47,259 nt of DNA from RGIG7378 sp964500525 (GCA_964500525.1 CAZCOE010000048.1:1-47259); one strand, 5' to 3'. Positions 39,787-47,259 are shown, numbered from the stretch's first letter. Notes: generated by a model not told the origin, from the letters alone. Numbers and translations: made by a program.

Positions 39787-40805
39787 GACAATTGACAGAT
39801 TTAATCGGTATCTCCGGAGCAGAGGCACCGGTCAGAGATTTTATCAAGGAGCAGGCCGCTGCTCTGGGAGACAAGCTCTGGGTGGACAGCGCCGGCAACC
39901 TGATTGTGTTCAAGAAGGGCACAGCAGCCAAGCAGCCTGAGAGGCCTGTAATGGTGGCAGCCCATATGGATGAGGTTGGATTCATAGTCCGCAGCATTTC
40001 CGACAATGGCAACATCCGCTTTGTAAACGTTGGAGGCATAGATTTCCGCATTCTGCCCGGGCAGCATGTTACTGTGGAGGGCAATCCGGGAGTAATAGGC
40101 CTTAAGCCTATACATCTCCAGTCTCCGGAGGAGCGGGGCAAGGCCGTAACCGCAGATGATCTGTATGTGGATTGCGGATTTGCAGACGGGGATGAGGCCA
40201 ATGCAGCAGGTGTGGAGATCGGTTCCTACATCGCATTCAACAACAACTACCTGGAGCTGGGTCAGGACTGCATAGAGGCCAAGGCCCTGGACGACAGGGT
40301 GGGGTGCTGTATTATGCTTAAGCTGCTGGAGGGCAGGTACAAGTCCGACATATACTTTGTATTCTCCACCAAGGAGGAGATCGGAGGCGACGGAGCGGGA
40401 GTGGCTGCCAGGGCGCTGAACCCCAGAGCCTGTGTGGTGCTGGAGGGAACCACCTGCAGCGATGTTCCCGAGGTTTCCGCATGGAAGAAGTCCACATTGC
40501 TGGGACATGGGCCTGCCATTACACAGATGGACCTGCGCATGATAGCCAACCAAGGGCTGAACGACTTTATCATCCGCACCGCAGAGGAACACAAACTGGA
40601 ATATCAGTTCAAGACCACAGTCAGCGGAGGTACCGACGGAGGCAAGATCCACACCATTGGCACAGGCATTGCCACGTCGGTTATTTCTGTTCCCACCAGA
40701 TACATTCACTCGCCTGTCAGCGTAGCCAAGGTTTCGGACATCCGGGCCACAGAGGCGCTGACCAGACAGGTGCTGTTGAGAATTCACGAATTTGAGAGAG
40801 GTTAG
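39777..40805 (+). CDS. M42 family metallopeptidase, copy 2
   Basis: A 342-residue M42 peptidase: VAAHMDEVGF, KALDDRVGC, the catalytic Glu pair in STKEEIGGDGAG and the terminal His in TRYIHSPVS. Where copies 1 and 3 have an Asp metal ligand (ALDVGF, AVDVTI), this copy has Glu (VVLEGTTCSD), as in one recognised M42 subgroup, so its specificity probably differs. The start overlaps copy 1 by 10 bases with GAGAGG upstream. Confidence 0.93.
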   Translation: MLLRQLTDLIGISGAEAPVRDFIKEQAAALGDKLWVDSAGNLIVFKKGTAAKQPERPVMVAAHMDEVGFIVRSISDNGNIRFVNVGGIDFRILPGQHVTVEGNPGVIGLKPIHLQSPEERGKAVTADDLYVDCGFADGDEANAAGVEIGSYIAFNNNYLELGQDCIEAKALDDRVGCCIMLKLLEGRYKSDIYFVFSTKEEIGGDGAGVAARALNPRACVVLEGTTCSDVPEVSAWKKSTLLGHGPAITQMDLRMIANQGLNDFIIRTAEEHKLEYQFKTTVSGGTDGGKIHTIGTGIATSVISVPTRYIHSPVSVAKVSDIRATEALTRQVLLRIHEFERG

Positions 40806-40809
40806 TCAC

Positions 40810-41823
40810 ATGTACGATACATTCAAATTGTTGAAAAAGCTGTGCGGCCAGCAGAGCCCCGCAGGACATGAAGAGAACATCAGAGAGACCATTTCGGAAC
40901 TGGCAGGCCCTATGGCTGTTTCCATGGAAACTGACGTAATGGGCAACCTGTTGGTATACATGGGTTCCGGAGAGAATTGCAATCTGCTGGTGGCCGCTCA
41001 TATGGACGAAAACGGCATTATCGCCACATATTGCGACCCGGAGGGATACTTCAGATTCTCCAGAATCGGCGGCATTTCTCCCTATACTGCCCTGCACCAG
41101 AAGGTGGTATTCACAAACGGTGTAACAGGAGTTATACAGAAGGATGGGGACAAGAAACTCACTGAGCTCACCTTTGATAACCTATATGTGGACATCGGCG
41201 CCGCCAGTGACAAGGAGGGCCTCAAGAAGCTGCCCATAGGCACAGCAGGCTCATTTGTGTCACCTCTGGAGAAAATCGGCTCCCGGAAGTGTGCAGGCAA
41301 GTCCCTGGACAATCGCTCAGGCTGTGCAGTTTCCATTCTGGCAATGCAGATGCTGGCGGAATCCGGCGCCAAGCTCAAGGGCAAGGTATGCTTTGCATTT
41401 ACGGTACAGGAGGAAGTGGGCTGCAGAGGAGCCAGAATCCTGGCAGAACAGCTGAGACCTGATGCGGCATTGGCCGTGGACGTTACCATTGCAGGAGACG
41501 AGCCCAATTGCAGCAAGAACTCTGTTGCGCTGGGCAAGGGCCCTGCTGTCAAGATAATGGACGGCTCTGTTATCGCACATCCGGAGATTCGCAAACTGCT
41601 GGAGGATGTGGCAGAGGAGAATGACATCCGGGTGCAGCATGAGATAATCACAGCCGGCGGCACAGATGCAGGAGCCATTCAGCCCACAGCCGGCGGCATC
41701 AGGGCGGGGGGCATTGCAATCCCCTGCAGATACATTCACACCACAAATGAGGAAGTGGCCATGTCAGACGTGGAGAATGGAGCAGCTCTGCTTTGCAGGG
41801 TTATCGAAAAAGTGTGCGGTTGA
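40810..41823 (+). CDS. M42 family metallopeptidase, copy 3
   Basis: A 337-residue M42 peptidase: VAAHMDENGI, KSLDNRSGC (Asn where the other copies have a second Asp), VQEEVGCRGA, AVDVTIAGDE and CRYIHTTNEE. The start at 40810 is chosen because GAGAGG precedes it and because it lies 4 bases after the stop of copy 2; a longer frame would overlap that gene. The three copies are only distantly alike in sequence, so they are old duplicates or assembled paralogues, not a recent tandem copy. Confidence 0.92.
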   Translation: MYDTFKLLKKLCGQQSPAGHEENIRETISELAGPMAVSMETDVMGNLLVYMGSGENCNLLVAAHMDENGIIATYCDPEGYFRFSRIGGISPYTALHQKVVFTNGVTGVIQKDGDKKLTELTFDNLYVDIGAASDKEGLKKLPIGTAGSFVSPLEKIGSRKCAGKSLDNRSGCAVSILAMQMLAESGAKLKGKVCFAFTVQEEVGCRGARILAEQLRPDAALAVDVTIAGDEPNCSKNSVALGKGPAVKIMDGSVIAHPEIRKLLEDVAEENDIRVQHEIITAGGTDAGAIQPTAGGIRAGGIAIPCRYIHTTNEEVAMSDVENGAALLCRVIEKVCG

Positions 41824-41838
41824 TCTACGGAGATTAAT

Positions 41839-43056
41839 ATGAGCAGGACGGTTCCCGAATTCGGAGGATACAAACTGAACAGAGCATGGACGGAGATAGA
41901 TCTGGATGCCATTAAGTCAAACCTGGCAGGTATCCGCAGGTTATTGCGGCCATCCACCAAGGTGTGCGCCGTTGTCAAGGCAGATGCATATGGACATGGC
42001 GTCAAGGAGGTTGCCCACTTGTTTGCAGAGTGCGGCGTGGATTATTTCGCCGTATCCATGGCAGACGAGGCCCTGCAGCTCAGGCTGTTGGGAATAGACA
42101 AGCCCATATTGATTCTGGGCTATACAGACCCGGTCAGGGCAGATGAATTGGTGAAAAACAACATTACTCAATCCATATTTGACCTGGATATGGCCCAGGC
42201 CCTGTCCGACGCTGCCATCAGGCAGGGGACCAAATGCAAGGTTCACATCAAGATCGACACAGGCATGAGCCGGGTGGGCTTCCGGGCAGGCTACAATGCG
42301 GTTAAGGCCATTACGGCCATCAGCAAGCTGCCGGGGATAATTATCGAGGGCATGTTCACCCACTTTGCCACAGCAGACGAGTCGGACAGGACCTATATGG
42401 ACTACCAGTTCGAGCTGTTTGAGGGAGTGGCGGAGGAATTGGACCGGATTGGCATCCACATTCCGGTGCGGCATGTGGCAAACAGCGCGGCTGTGATGAT
42501 GTATCCTGAGACTCAGCTGGATATGGTGAGGCCCGGTATTATCCTGTACGGCATGTATCCATCCACGGAGGTGGACAAGAGCCGGCTGGAGCTGAGGACT
42601 GCCATGAGCCTCAAAGCCAACATTACTCTGATAAAGAAGATATACGCCGGGGATTCTGTGAGCTACGGCCGGACATTTACTGCAGACCGGGACATGCTGG
42701 TGGCAACCATTCCCATAGGATATGCAGATGGATTTATGCGCAGCCTGAGCAACAAGGGGTGCATGTTGGTAAACGGCCAGAGGGCACAGGTTATCGGCCG
42801 GGTCTGCATGGATCAATGCATGATTGACGTAACCCATATACAGGGCCCAATTGCGGTAGGCGATGAGGTGGTAATCTACGGCGTACAGGAATACTGCGGG
42901 CCGGAGGGCAGCTTCCGGGACTGCATCACCATCGAAGAGGTGGCTGCAACCTGCGGCATGATCAACTACGAGATGAGCTGCATTATCGGGAAGCGAATCC
43001 CCAGAGTGTACAAGCAAGGGGGAGAAATCGTGGACATAGTGAATTATCTGGTGTGA
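41839..43056 (+). CDS. alr: Alanine racemase
   Basis: A 405-residue PLP enzyme interconverting L- and D-alanine for the wall precursor D-Ala-D-Ala. The PLP Lys is in VCAVVKADAYGHG (about residue 48), the catalytic Tyr in DSVSYGRTF (about 279), and the beta-barrel C-terminal domain includes RVCMDQCMIDVT. The N terminus LNRAWTEIDLDAIKSNL is typical. It follows M42 copy 3 by 15 bases and is the last gene before the terminator at 43147, so it shares the transcript of the peptidases. The conserved Lys, Tyr and Cys/Met residues are intact. Confidence 0.95.
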   Translation: MSRTVPEFGGYKLNRAWTEIDLDAIKSNLAGIRRLLRPSTKVCAVVKADAYGHGVKEVAHLFAECGVDYFAVSMADEALQLRLLGIDKPILILGYTDPVRADELVKNNITQSIFDLDMAQALSDAAIRQGTKCKVHIKIDTGMSRVGFRAGYNAVKAITAISKLPGIIIEGMFTHFATADESDRTYMDYQFELFEGVAEELDRIGIHIPVRHVANSAAVMMYPETQLDMVRPGIILYGMYPSTEVDKSRLELRTAMSLKANITLIKKIYAGDSVSYGRTFTADRDMLVATIPIGYADGFMRSLSNKGCMLVNGQRAQVIGRVCMDQCMIDVTHIQGPIAVGDEVVIYGVQEYCGPEGSFRDCITIEEVAATCGMINYEMSCIIGKRIPRVYKQGGEIVDIVNYLV

Positions 43057-43146
43057 TGACTGGGACACTGGGCCGCCGAACCGCCGGAGAAAATGGGCAG
43101 ACATTTCCTGTCCCGCCGGGCCGGACTATGATAATAGGGTAAAAAA

Positions 43147-43177
43147 GGGAACGAGGCACATTACGCACTTCGTTCCC
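43147..43177. terminator. Bidirectional terminator between alr and clpB
   Basis: Stem GGGAACGA / TCGTTCCC with a 15-base loop, A-run before and T-run after, so it works in both directions for the two convergent genes. Confidence 0.85.
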
Positions 43178-43182
43178 ATTTT

Positions 43183-45756
43183 TTATAGTGTCAGATTTCC
43201 GTTTTGCAAATCCACCTTCAGCACTTGGCCGGGCTGCAAATCCCCCTGGAGAATCCGGCGGGCAATGATAGTTTCCAACTTCTGCTGCATGAGCCTGCGC
43301 AGTGGCCGTGCTCCGAAATTGGGGTCATAGCCGGTCTGAATCAGCCAATCCTTGGCAGCAGGCGTAAGCTCCACCTTCAAGTGCTTATCTGCCAGTCGCT
43401 CCCGGAGCTCATTCAGGAGAAGGTCCACGATATGGCCGATGTTCTCCTTGGTGAGGGGCTTGTAGAATACGATTTCATCCAGACGGTTCAGGAACTCCGG
43501 CCGGAAGGAGCGGTGCAGCAGCTGCTCCACACCTGCCCTGGCCTCAGGGCTGATCTCACCGTCCCGTATGCCCTCCAGGATAATATCGCTGCCCAGGTTA
43601 GAGGTCAGAATAATAATTGTGTTTTTGAAATCCACGGTTCTGCCCTGGCTGTCGGTGATGCGGCCGTCATCCAGCACCTGGAGCAATACGTTGAACACAT
43701 CGGGATGGGCCTTCTCAACCTCGTCAAACAGCACCACCGAATAGGGCCTGCGGCGCACCGCCTCTGTGAGCTGACCGCCTTCGTCATAGCCCACATATCC
43801 GGGAGGGGCTCCAATCAGACGGGAGACGGAGTATTTCTCCATATATTCGCTCATATCGATACGGATCATATTCCGCTCATCGTCAAACAGCGCCTGGGCC
43901 AGGGCCTTGGCCAATTCGGTTTTGCCTACGCCGGTAGGCCCCAGGAACAGGAAGGAGCCAATGGGACGGTTGGGATCCTGGATGCCGGCCCGGGAGCGCA
44001 AAATGGCATCGCATACCCGTTGAACCGCCTCATCCTGGCCGATGACCCGACGGTGCAGAATATCATCCAGGTGCAGCAGCTTCTCTCGCTCGCTTTCCAT
44101 GAGCTTCGCCACCGGAATGCCGGTCCAGCGGGCCACAATCTTGGCAATCTCCTCCTCAGTAACCTTATCCCGCAGCAGAGTATTTCCCTTGGCCTCCTTT
44201 TCACTGCGCTCTGCCTCTTCCAATTGGGCCTTCAACTTGGGCAGAACGCCGTATTTCAGCTCTGCGGCCTTGTTCAGGTCGTAGGCATTCTCCACCTGAG
44301 TTATGGCACGATTGGTCTGCTCGATTTCCTCCCGCAGCTTCTGAACCACGGAAATAGACTGCTTCTCGTTTTCCCATTTGGCCTTCATGGAATTGAATTC
44401 GTCCCGCAGGGCGGCAACCTCGCCGTTTATCTCCTGCAGACGGGACTCGGAAAGGGGATCATCGTCCTTTTGCAAAGCCTGGGCCTCAATCTCCAATTGC
44501 ATTATTTTGCGCTTTTTCTCATCCAATTCCGTGGGCATGGATTCCATCTCGGTTTTAATCAATGCGCAGCCCTCATCCACCAGGTCGATGGCCTTGTCCG
44601 GCAGAAAGCGGTCGCTGATATACCGATCGGAGAGGACGGCTGCGGCAATCAGGGCCTGGTCCTGAATCTTAACGCCGTGGAACACCTCATACCGCTCCTC
44701 CAGGCCACGGAGTATGGAAATGGTATCCTCCACAGAGGGCTCCGCCACCAGCACCGGCTGGAAACGACGCTCCAGAGCAGCATCCTTTTCAATATACTGC
44801 CGATATTCATTGAGGGTGGTGGCGCCAATACAATGGAGCTCACCCCGGGCCAGCATGGGCTTAAGCAGGTTGCCTGCATCCATGGAACCCTCGGTTTTGC
44901 CGGCGCCTACGATGGTGTGGAGCTCATCGATAAACAGGATGATCTCACCTTCGCTTTTCTGAACCTCGCCTAAAACCGCCTTGAGACGCTCTTCAAATTC
45001 TCCGCGATATTTGGCACCGGAAATCAGGGCACCCATATCCAGGGAGAACAGCTTGCGGTTCTTAAGGTTCTCCGGCACATCTCCTCGGACAATACGCAGG
45101 GCAAGGCCCTCAGCTATGGCAGTTTTGCCTACGCCGGGTTCACCGATTAACACCGGGTTGTTCTTGGTTTTACGGGAGAGAATACGGATCACATTACGTA
45201 TCTCCTCATCCCGGCCGATAACCGGATCCAGCTTCTGGGCCCGGGCCAGCTCCACCAGATCCCGGCCGTACTTGTTCAAAACATCGTAGGTGCCTTCCGG
45301 CTCCTGGCTGTTCACCTTTTGATTGCCCCGCAATTCCATTACGGTGTTCCAGAAGTTGTTCTTGTTTAATTGGTGGTTTTGGAACAGCTTCTTCAAGGTG
45401 GCGTCTGTCTGGTCCAATAGGCCGAACATCAGGTGCTCCACAGATATATAGGCATCCCCGTTTTTCTTGGCCTGCTTCTCGGCTGAATCCAGGGCCTTGC
45501 TAAGCTCGTTGCTGCAATAGAGCTGGGACTCAGCGTTTGCCAGGGTGGGCAATTGGGCCAGGGCAGCATCTGCGTCAGAGTCCAGACCCTGCACACCCAT
45601 TTTCTTCAATACCCCCGGGACAAAACCATCCGGCTGATTCAATAATGCCAGCAGGAGGTGCAATTGCTCCAGTGCCGAATTGCGGTGGGAGGAGGCTAGC
45701 TGCTCCGCAGCTTGGATGGCCTCCATACTCTTTGTTGTAAATTGATTTGCGTTCAT
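43183..45756 (-). CDS. clpB: ATP-dependent disaggregase ClpB
   Basis: An 857-residue AAA+ chaperone that extracts polypeptides from aggregates with DnaK. Order: two N-terminal repeats (1-145), AAA1 with Walker A GEPGVGKT (205-212), a coiled-coil middle domain (about 410-530; KRKIMQLEIEAQALQKDDDP, AELKYGVLPKLKAQLEEAE) that identifies ClpB rather than ClpC, AAA2 with GPTGVGKT (about 602-609) and the C-terminal domain. The start at 45756 has AAAGGAG upstream and the usual MNANQFTTKS. No CIRCE element and no CtsR box (GGTCAAA direct repeats) is seen upstream; an imperfect palindrome lies at 45772-45794 instead. It follows a ribbon-helix-helix gene on the same strand, 84 bases upstream. Confidence 0.97.
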   Translation of the reverse strand: MNANQFTTKSMEAIQAAEQLASSHRNSALEQLHLLLALLNQPDGFVPGVLKKMGVQGLDSDADAALAQLPTLANAESQLYCSNELSKALDSAEKQAKKNGDAYISVEHLMFGLLDQTDATLKKLFQNHQLNKNNFWNTVMELRGNQKVNSQEPEGTYDVLNKYGRDLVELARAQKLDPVIGRDEEIRNVIRILSRKTKNNPVLIGEPGVGKTAIAEGLALRIVRGDVPENLKNRKLFSLDMGALISGAKYRGEFEERLKAVLGEVQKSEGEIILFIDELHTIVGAGKTEGSMDAGNLLKPMLARGELHCIGATTLNEYRQYIEKDAALERRFQPVLVAEPSVEDTISILRGLEERYEVFHGVKIQDQALIAAAVLSDRYISDRFLPDKAIDLVDEGCALIKTEMESMPTELDEKKRKIMQLEIEAQALQKDDDPLSESRLQEINGEVAALRDEFNSMKAKWENEKQSISVVQKLREEIEQTNRAITQVENAYDLNKAAELKYGVLPKLKAQLEEAERSEKEAKGNTLLRDKVTEEEIAKIVARWTGIPVAKLMESEREKLLHLDDILHRRVIGQDEAVQRVCDAILRSRAGIQDPNRPIGSFLFLGPTGVGKTELAKALAQALFDDERNMIRIDMSEYMEKYSVSRLIGAPPGYVGYDEGGQLTEAVRRRPYSVVLFDEVEKAHPDVFNVLLQVLDDGRITDSQGRTVDFKNTIIILTSNLGSDIILEGIRDGEISPEARAGVEQLLHRSFRPEFLNRLDEIVFYKPLTKENIGHIVDLLLNELRERLADKHLKVELTPAAKDWLIQTGYDPNFGARPLRRLMQQKLETIIARRILQGDLQPGQVLKVDLQNGNLTL

Positions 45757-45771
45757 GGTAAATCTCCTTTC

Positions 45772-45794
45772 TGAACCGCCAATCCGGCAGTTCA
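45772..45794 (-). promoter_or_regulatory. Imperfect palindrome in the clpB leader
   Basis: Arms TGAACCGCC and GGCAGTTCA (one mismatch) around a 5-base centre, 15 bases upstream of the clpB start. It could be an operator or an RNA hairpin close to the RBS. It does not resemble CIRCE or a CtsR site. Confidence 0.45.
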
Positions 45795-45840
45795 ATTAAG
45801 TCTATAAGTAAGTTGTCCGGAACACTGCACCGGCACAACA

Positions 45841-46482
45841 TCAGATAATCAAGGGATCGGCGGCGTAATGTCGCATTTCCTGCTCAATCTGGGGCAGCGC
45901 CTGCCGAGGGTAATCGATGTTCTCGAAATACAGCTTCAGCGCTCGGTCGAAGGCGTTCACATAGTTGCCTATGGCCTGACCCATCAATCCGCTCTGGCTG
46001 TCAAACAGGGGGTTGAACCGCAAATTGCGCAAATAGCGGCCGTTTTCAATGGAATAGCTGGGCTCACTCAGGTATTTTTGCTCCAGGGCTGCCCAAATAT
46101 GCTCAAATTGCTCCAGATAGTAGATCAGCTCCTGATTCTGAGTGCGCAATTGCACCTGCAACTGTCCAAACTCCGGCCGCTCTGAACGGAACAGCTCCAC
46201 CCTATAGCGCACCGAGGGGTTGTACTTGAATTTCAAAGCACTGCGTACCGTGAGCATGGTGGCGCTGGGCTGCACCAGGGATTGAAATCCTCCTGCATCC
46301 AACAGCTCCATGAGCTGCTCCAATGTGGAGCGCATCCGCTTCTCGGGGGTCAACATGGAACAATATTCTGCCAGGATCTGGTTGATCATATTGGAGCGGT
46401 TGGTATGCATACGGTAGGCGAGCTGGTCCACCTGGGCAACCACATCGTCCATCAATACCAGGGAATAAACACTCTTTTTCAT
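45841..46482 (-). CDS. Ribbon-helix-helix N-terminal protein of unknown function
   Basis: A 213-residue protein. The first 45 residues (SVYSLVLMDDVVAQVDQLAYRMHTNRSNMINQILAEY) fit a ribbon-helix-helix DNA-binding domain: a short strand followed by two helices with a turn at HTNRSN. The remaining 165 residues are helical and charged and I do not recognise them. It stands directly upstream of clpB on the same strand, with a strong promoter overlapped by a long inverted repeat (46517-46560), so it is a good candidate for an autoregulating repressor that also controls clpB. That role is inference. RBS AGGAGG. Confidence 0.75.
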   Translation of the reverse strand: MKKSVYSLVLMDDVVAQVDQLAYRMHTNRSNMINQILAEYCSMLTPEKRMRSTLEQLMELLDAGGFQSLVQPSATMLTVRSALKFKYNPSVRYRVELFRSERPEFGQLQVQLRTQNQELIYYLEQFEHIWAALEQKYLSEPSYSIENGRYLRNLRFNPLFDSQSGLMGQAIGNYVNAFDRALKLYFENIDYPRQALPQIEQEMRHYAADPLII

Positions 46483-46501
46483 AGGACACCTCCTGGAATA
46501 T

Positions 46502-46529
46502 ATTGTAGGCGGTTTCTATAACTTGTCAA
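46502..46529 (-). promoter_or_regulatory. Promoter of the ribbon-helix-helix/clpB unit
   Basis: Minus-strand TTGACA, 16 bases, TACAAT, with the start codon 20 bases beyond the -10 box. The -35 box lies inside the inverted repeat at 46517-46560. Confidence 0.8.
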
Positions 46530-46560
46530 GCAGTTTATATAAATTTGCTTGCAAGTTATA
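46517..46560 (-). promoter_or_regulatory. Long inverted repeat over the promoter, candidate operator
   Basis: On the plus strand the arms TATAACTTGTCAAGCA (46517-46532) and TGCTTGCAAGTTATA (46546-46560) are complementary except for one extra base in the left arm, around a 13-base AT-rich centre. Each arm is itself a small palindrome (CTTG/CAAG), giving two half-sites as expected for a dimer-of-dimers regulator. The left arm covers the -35 box. Confidence 0.65.
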
Positions 46561-46591
46561 ATTTAGCCGGATATGGGGATTGATTGCAGGA

Positions 46592-46628
46592 AAATAAAAA
46601 CCGGGCCACGTGGGCTCGGTTTTTATTT
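46592..46628 (-). terminator. Terminator for the gene entering from the right
   Basis: A long stem AAATAAAAACCGGGCC / GGGCTCGGTTTTTATTT with one G-U pair and a 4-base loop. Both flanks are AT-rich, so it could act in both directions; only the minus-strand gene ending at 47068 can use it, through repeat R6. Confidence 0.7.
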
Positions 46629-46674
46629 ACAAGTGAAAAGTATTAGTTTGGTTATAGTAAAGAGGAAACTATGC

Positions 46675-47067
46675 GGCTGGTCTCCGGAACATGGTGTAAA
46701 ACTTGTCAAGCTCTTTGACGAATCGAAGAGTGAATAGTCGAGCAAAGGGGCGTGGCGACCAGAACTCTTCACTCATCACTATCAGCTATTCACTGATATA
46801 GTGGACCATGGGAGCATAGGGTCCAGAACTCTTCACTCATCACTGTTAGCTATTCACTGATATAGTGGACCATGGGAGCATAGAGACCAGAACTCTTCAC
46901 TCTTCACTATCAGCTATTCACTGATATAGTGGACCATAGGAACATAGGGTCCAGAACTCTTCACTCATCACTATTAGCTATTCACTGATATAGTGGACCA
47001 TGGGAGCATAGAGACCAGAACTCTTCACTCTTCACTCTTAACTATTCACTGCGAAGCTTGCTTCGCC
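46675..47067. repeat. Composite intergenic repeat R6
   Basis: It fills the space between the ribbon-helix-helix gene and the truncated gene at the right end. On the left it has AACTTGTCAAGCT (46700-46712) and 7-base units (GAGTGAATAGTC). The main part is a tandem array (46759-47050). On the right it ends with GCGAAGCTTGCTTCGC (47051-47066), one base from the stop codon of the next gene. No gene is seen between 46483 and 47067. Confidence 0.88.
46759..47050. repeat. 64-bp tandem array, about 4.5 units
   Basis: Units beginning CCAGAACTCTTCACTC start at 46759, 46823, 46887, 46951 and 47015, all 64 bases apart; the last is cut short. Each holds TTCACTC/ATCACT 7-base units, GATATAGTGGACCAT and GGGAGCATAG. 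GGACC and GGTCC in each unit can pair. The base pairs just before CCAGAA alternate (GGGT, GAGA, GGGT, GAGA) in units 2-5, hinting at a 128-bp higher-order unit. Confidence 0.95.
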
Positions 47068-47259
47068 CTACCATTTTCTCCGCTTAGTCGGATCCACATA
47101 GGCTGTATGCCATGCGGCCACATCGCGGATGGTCTGTCCCATCTGGCTGACACCGGGACGGGTCTTGGTGAGCATAAAGTCAATCTCGCTGTTGCTGCCG
47201 CCGCCAATCCAGTTGGTTACGCAGATTCCCAGCATGTGCTCGTTCTCAATGAGGGGATG
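47068..47259 (-). CDS. C-terminal fragment of an unrecognised protein (5' part outside the window)
   Basis: The last 63 codons of a minus-strand gene that continues past the right edge, in frame from 47259. The peptide ends DVAAWHTAYVDPTKRRKW and contains HMLGICVTNWIGGGSNSEID and FMLTKTRPGVSQMG. Codon use is like that of its neighbours and the frame has no stop. I do not recognise the family. The stop TAG is followed within one base by the hairpin that borders repeat R6. Confidence 0.7.
   Translation of the reverse strand, partial: HPLIENEHMLGICVTNWIGGGSNSEIDFMLTKTRPGVSQMGQTIRDVAAWHTAYVDPTKRRKW

Noticed and set aside
45757..45840. CIRCE or CtsR control of clpB
   Set aside because: Neither TTAGCACTC/GAGTGCTAA nor GGTCAAA direct repeats are present; only an unrelated imperfect palindrome.
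46759..47050. Regular 64-bp spacing as a CRISPR array
   Set aside because: The whole 64-bp unit is conserved; there are no unique spacers and no cas genes.

Overview
The window reads as chromosome of a low-to-mid GC Gram-positive anaerobe of the class Clostridia, most likely a gut or rumen lineage. This is inference from content: strong AGGAGG-type ribosome binding sites, TTGACA/TATAAT promoters, many secreted lipoproteins, a DacF-type D,D-carboxypeptidase, a DUF5685/J-domain cluster, a DUF3343 protein, and a Firmicutes-style 6S RNA. I cannot name a genus. Almost everything is housekeeping. I see no transposase, integrase, phage gene or CRISPR array.

Layout. 1-345: intergenic repeat. 386-2070: HD phosphohydrolase, small membrane exporter-like protein, RpiB. 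2243-2983: lipoprotein, followed by tRNA-Arg(ACG), dapF and a cytidylate-kinase-like gene on the minus strand. 4883-8605: OmpR-type two-component system and two lipoproteins, the second with an AlgX/AlgJ-like SGNH fold. 8606-9028: repeat. 9029-9583: UPF0200-like P-loop kinase. 9681-13316 (minus): zinc-ribbon membrane protein, DUF5685, J-domain protein, cysK, cysE. 13588-17899: class A PBP and a large polytopic membrane protein. 17880-18063: repeat between convergent genes. 18053-20139 (minus): pgsA, rnhA, rluB. 20383-21907: mgsA-fucO, a methylglyoxal to propanediol route. 21908-22420: long leader. 22421-27171: potABCD and an OGG-type glycosylase. 27228-30159: DUF3343, 6S RNA, a duplicated lipoprotein gene, a truncated second copy of 6S RNA, and a DUF2975/XRE pair. 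30237-30655: repeat. 30732-35860: leuS, mrp, acyl-CoA ligase. 35959-37269 (minus): CPA2 antiporter. 37417-43056: dacF-like, three M42 peptidases, alr. 43183-46482 (minus): ribbon-helix-helix gene and clpB. 46675-47067: repeat with a 64-bp tandem array. 47068-47259: C-terminal fragment of an unrecognised gene.

The most distinctive signal is a family of modular intergenic repeats at six places (about 1-306, 8600-8900, 17880-18063, 27521-27570, 30237-30655, 46675-47067). They are built from degenerate 7-base units (GTGAATA, GTGAAGA, GTGATGA), GCGAAGC/GCTTCGC hairpins, a GGTACTTTTG/CAAAAGTACC palindrome and an AACTTG-N-CAAGTT palindrome. At three genes the repeat itself supplies the stop codon and, in two of them, the last residues. 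A second notable signal is the 6S RNA locus, where the 3' two thirds of the RNA, its terminator and the neighbouring lipoprotein gene are duplicated and the second copy is split by a DUF2975/XRE cassette. A third is a long inverted repeat over the promoter of the ribbon-helix-helix/clpB unit, built from the same CTTG-CAAG core that occurs in the repeats.
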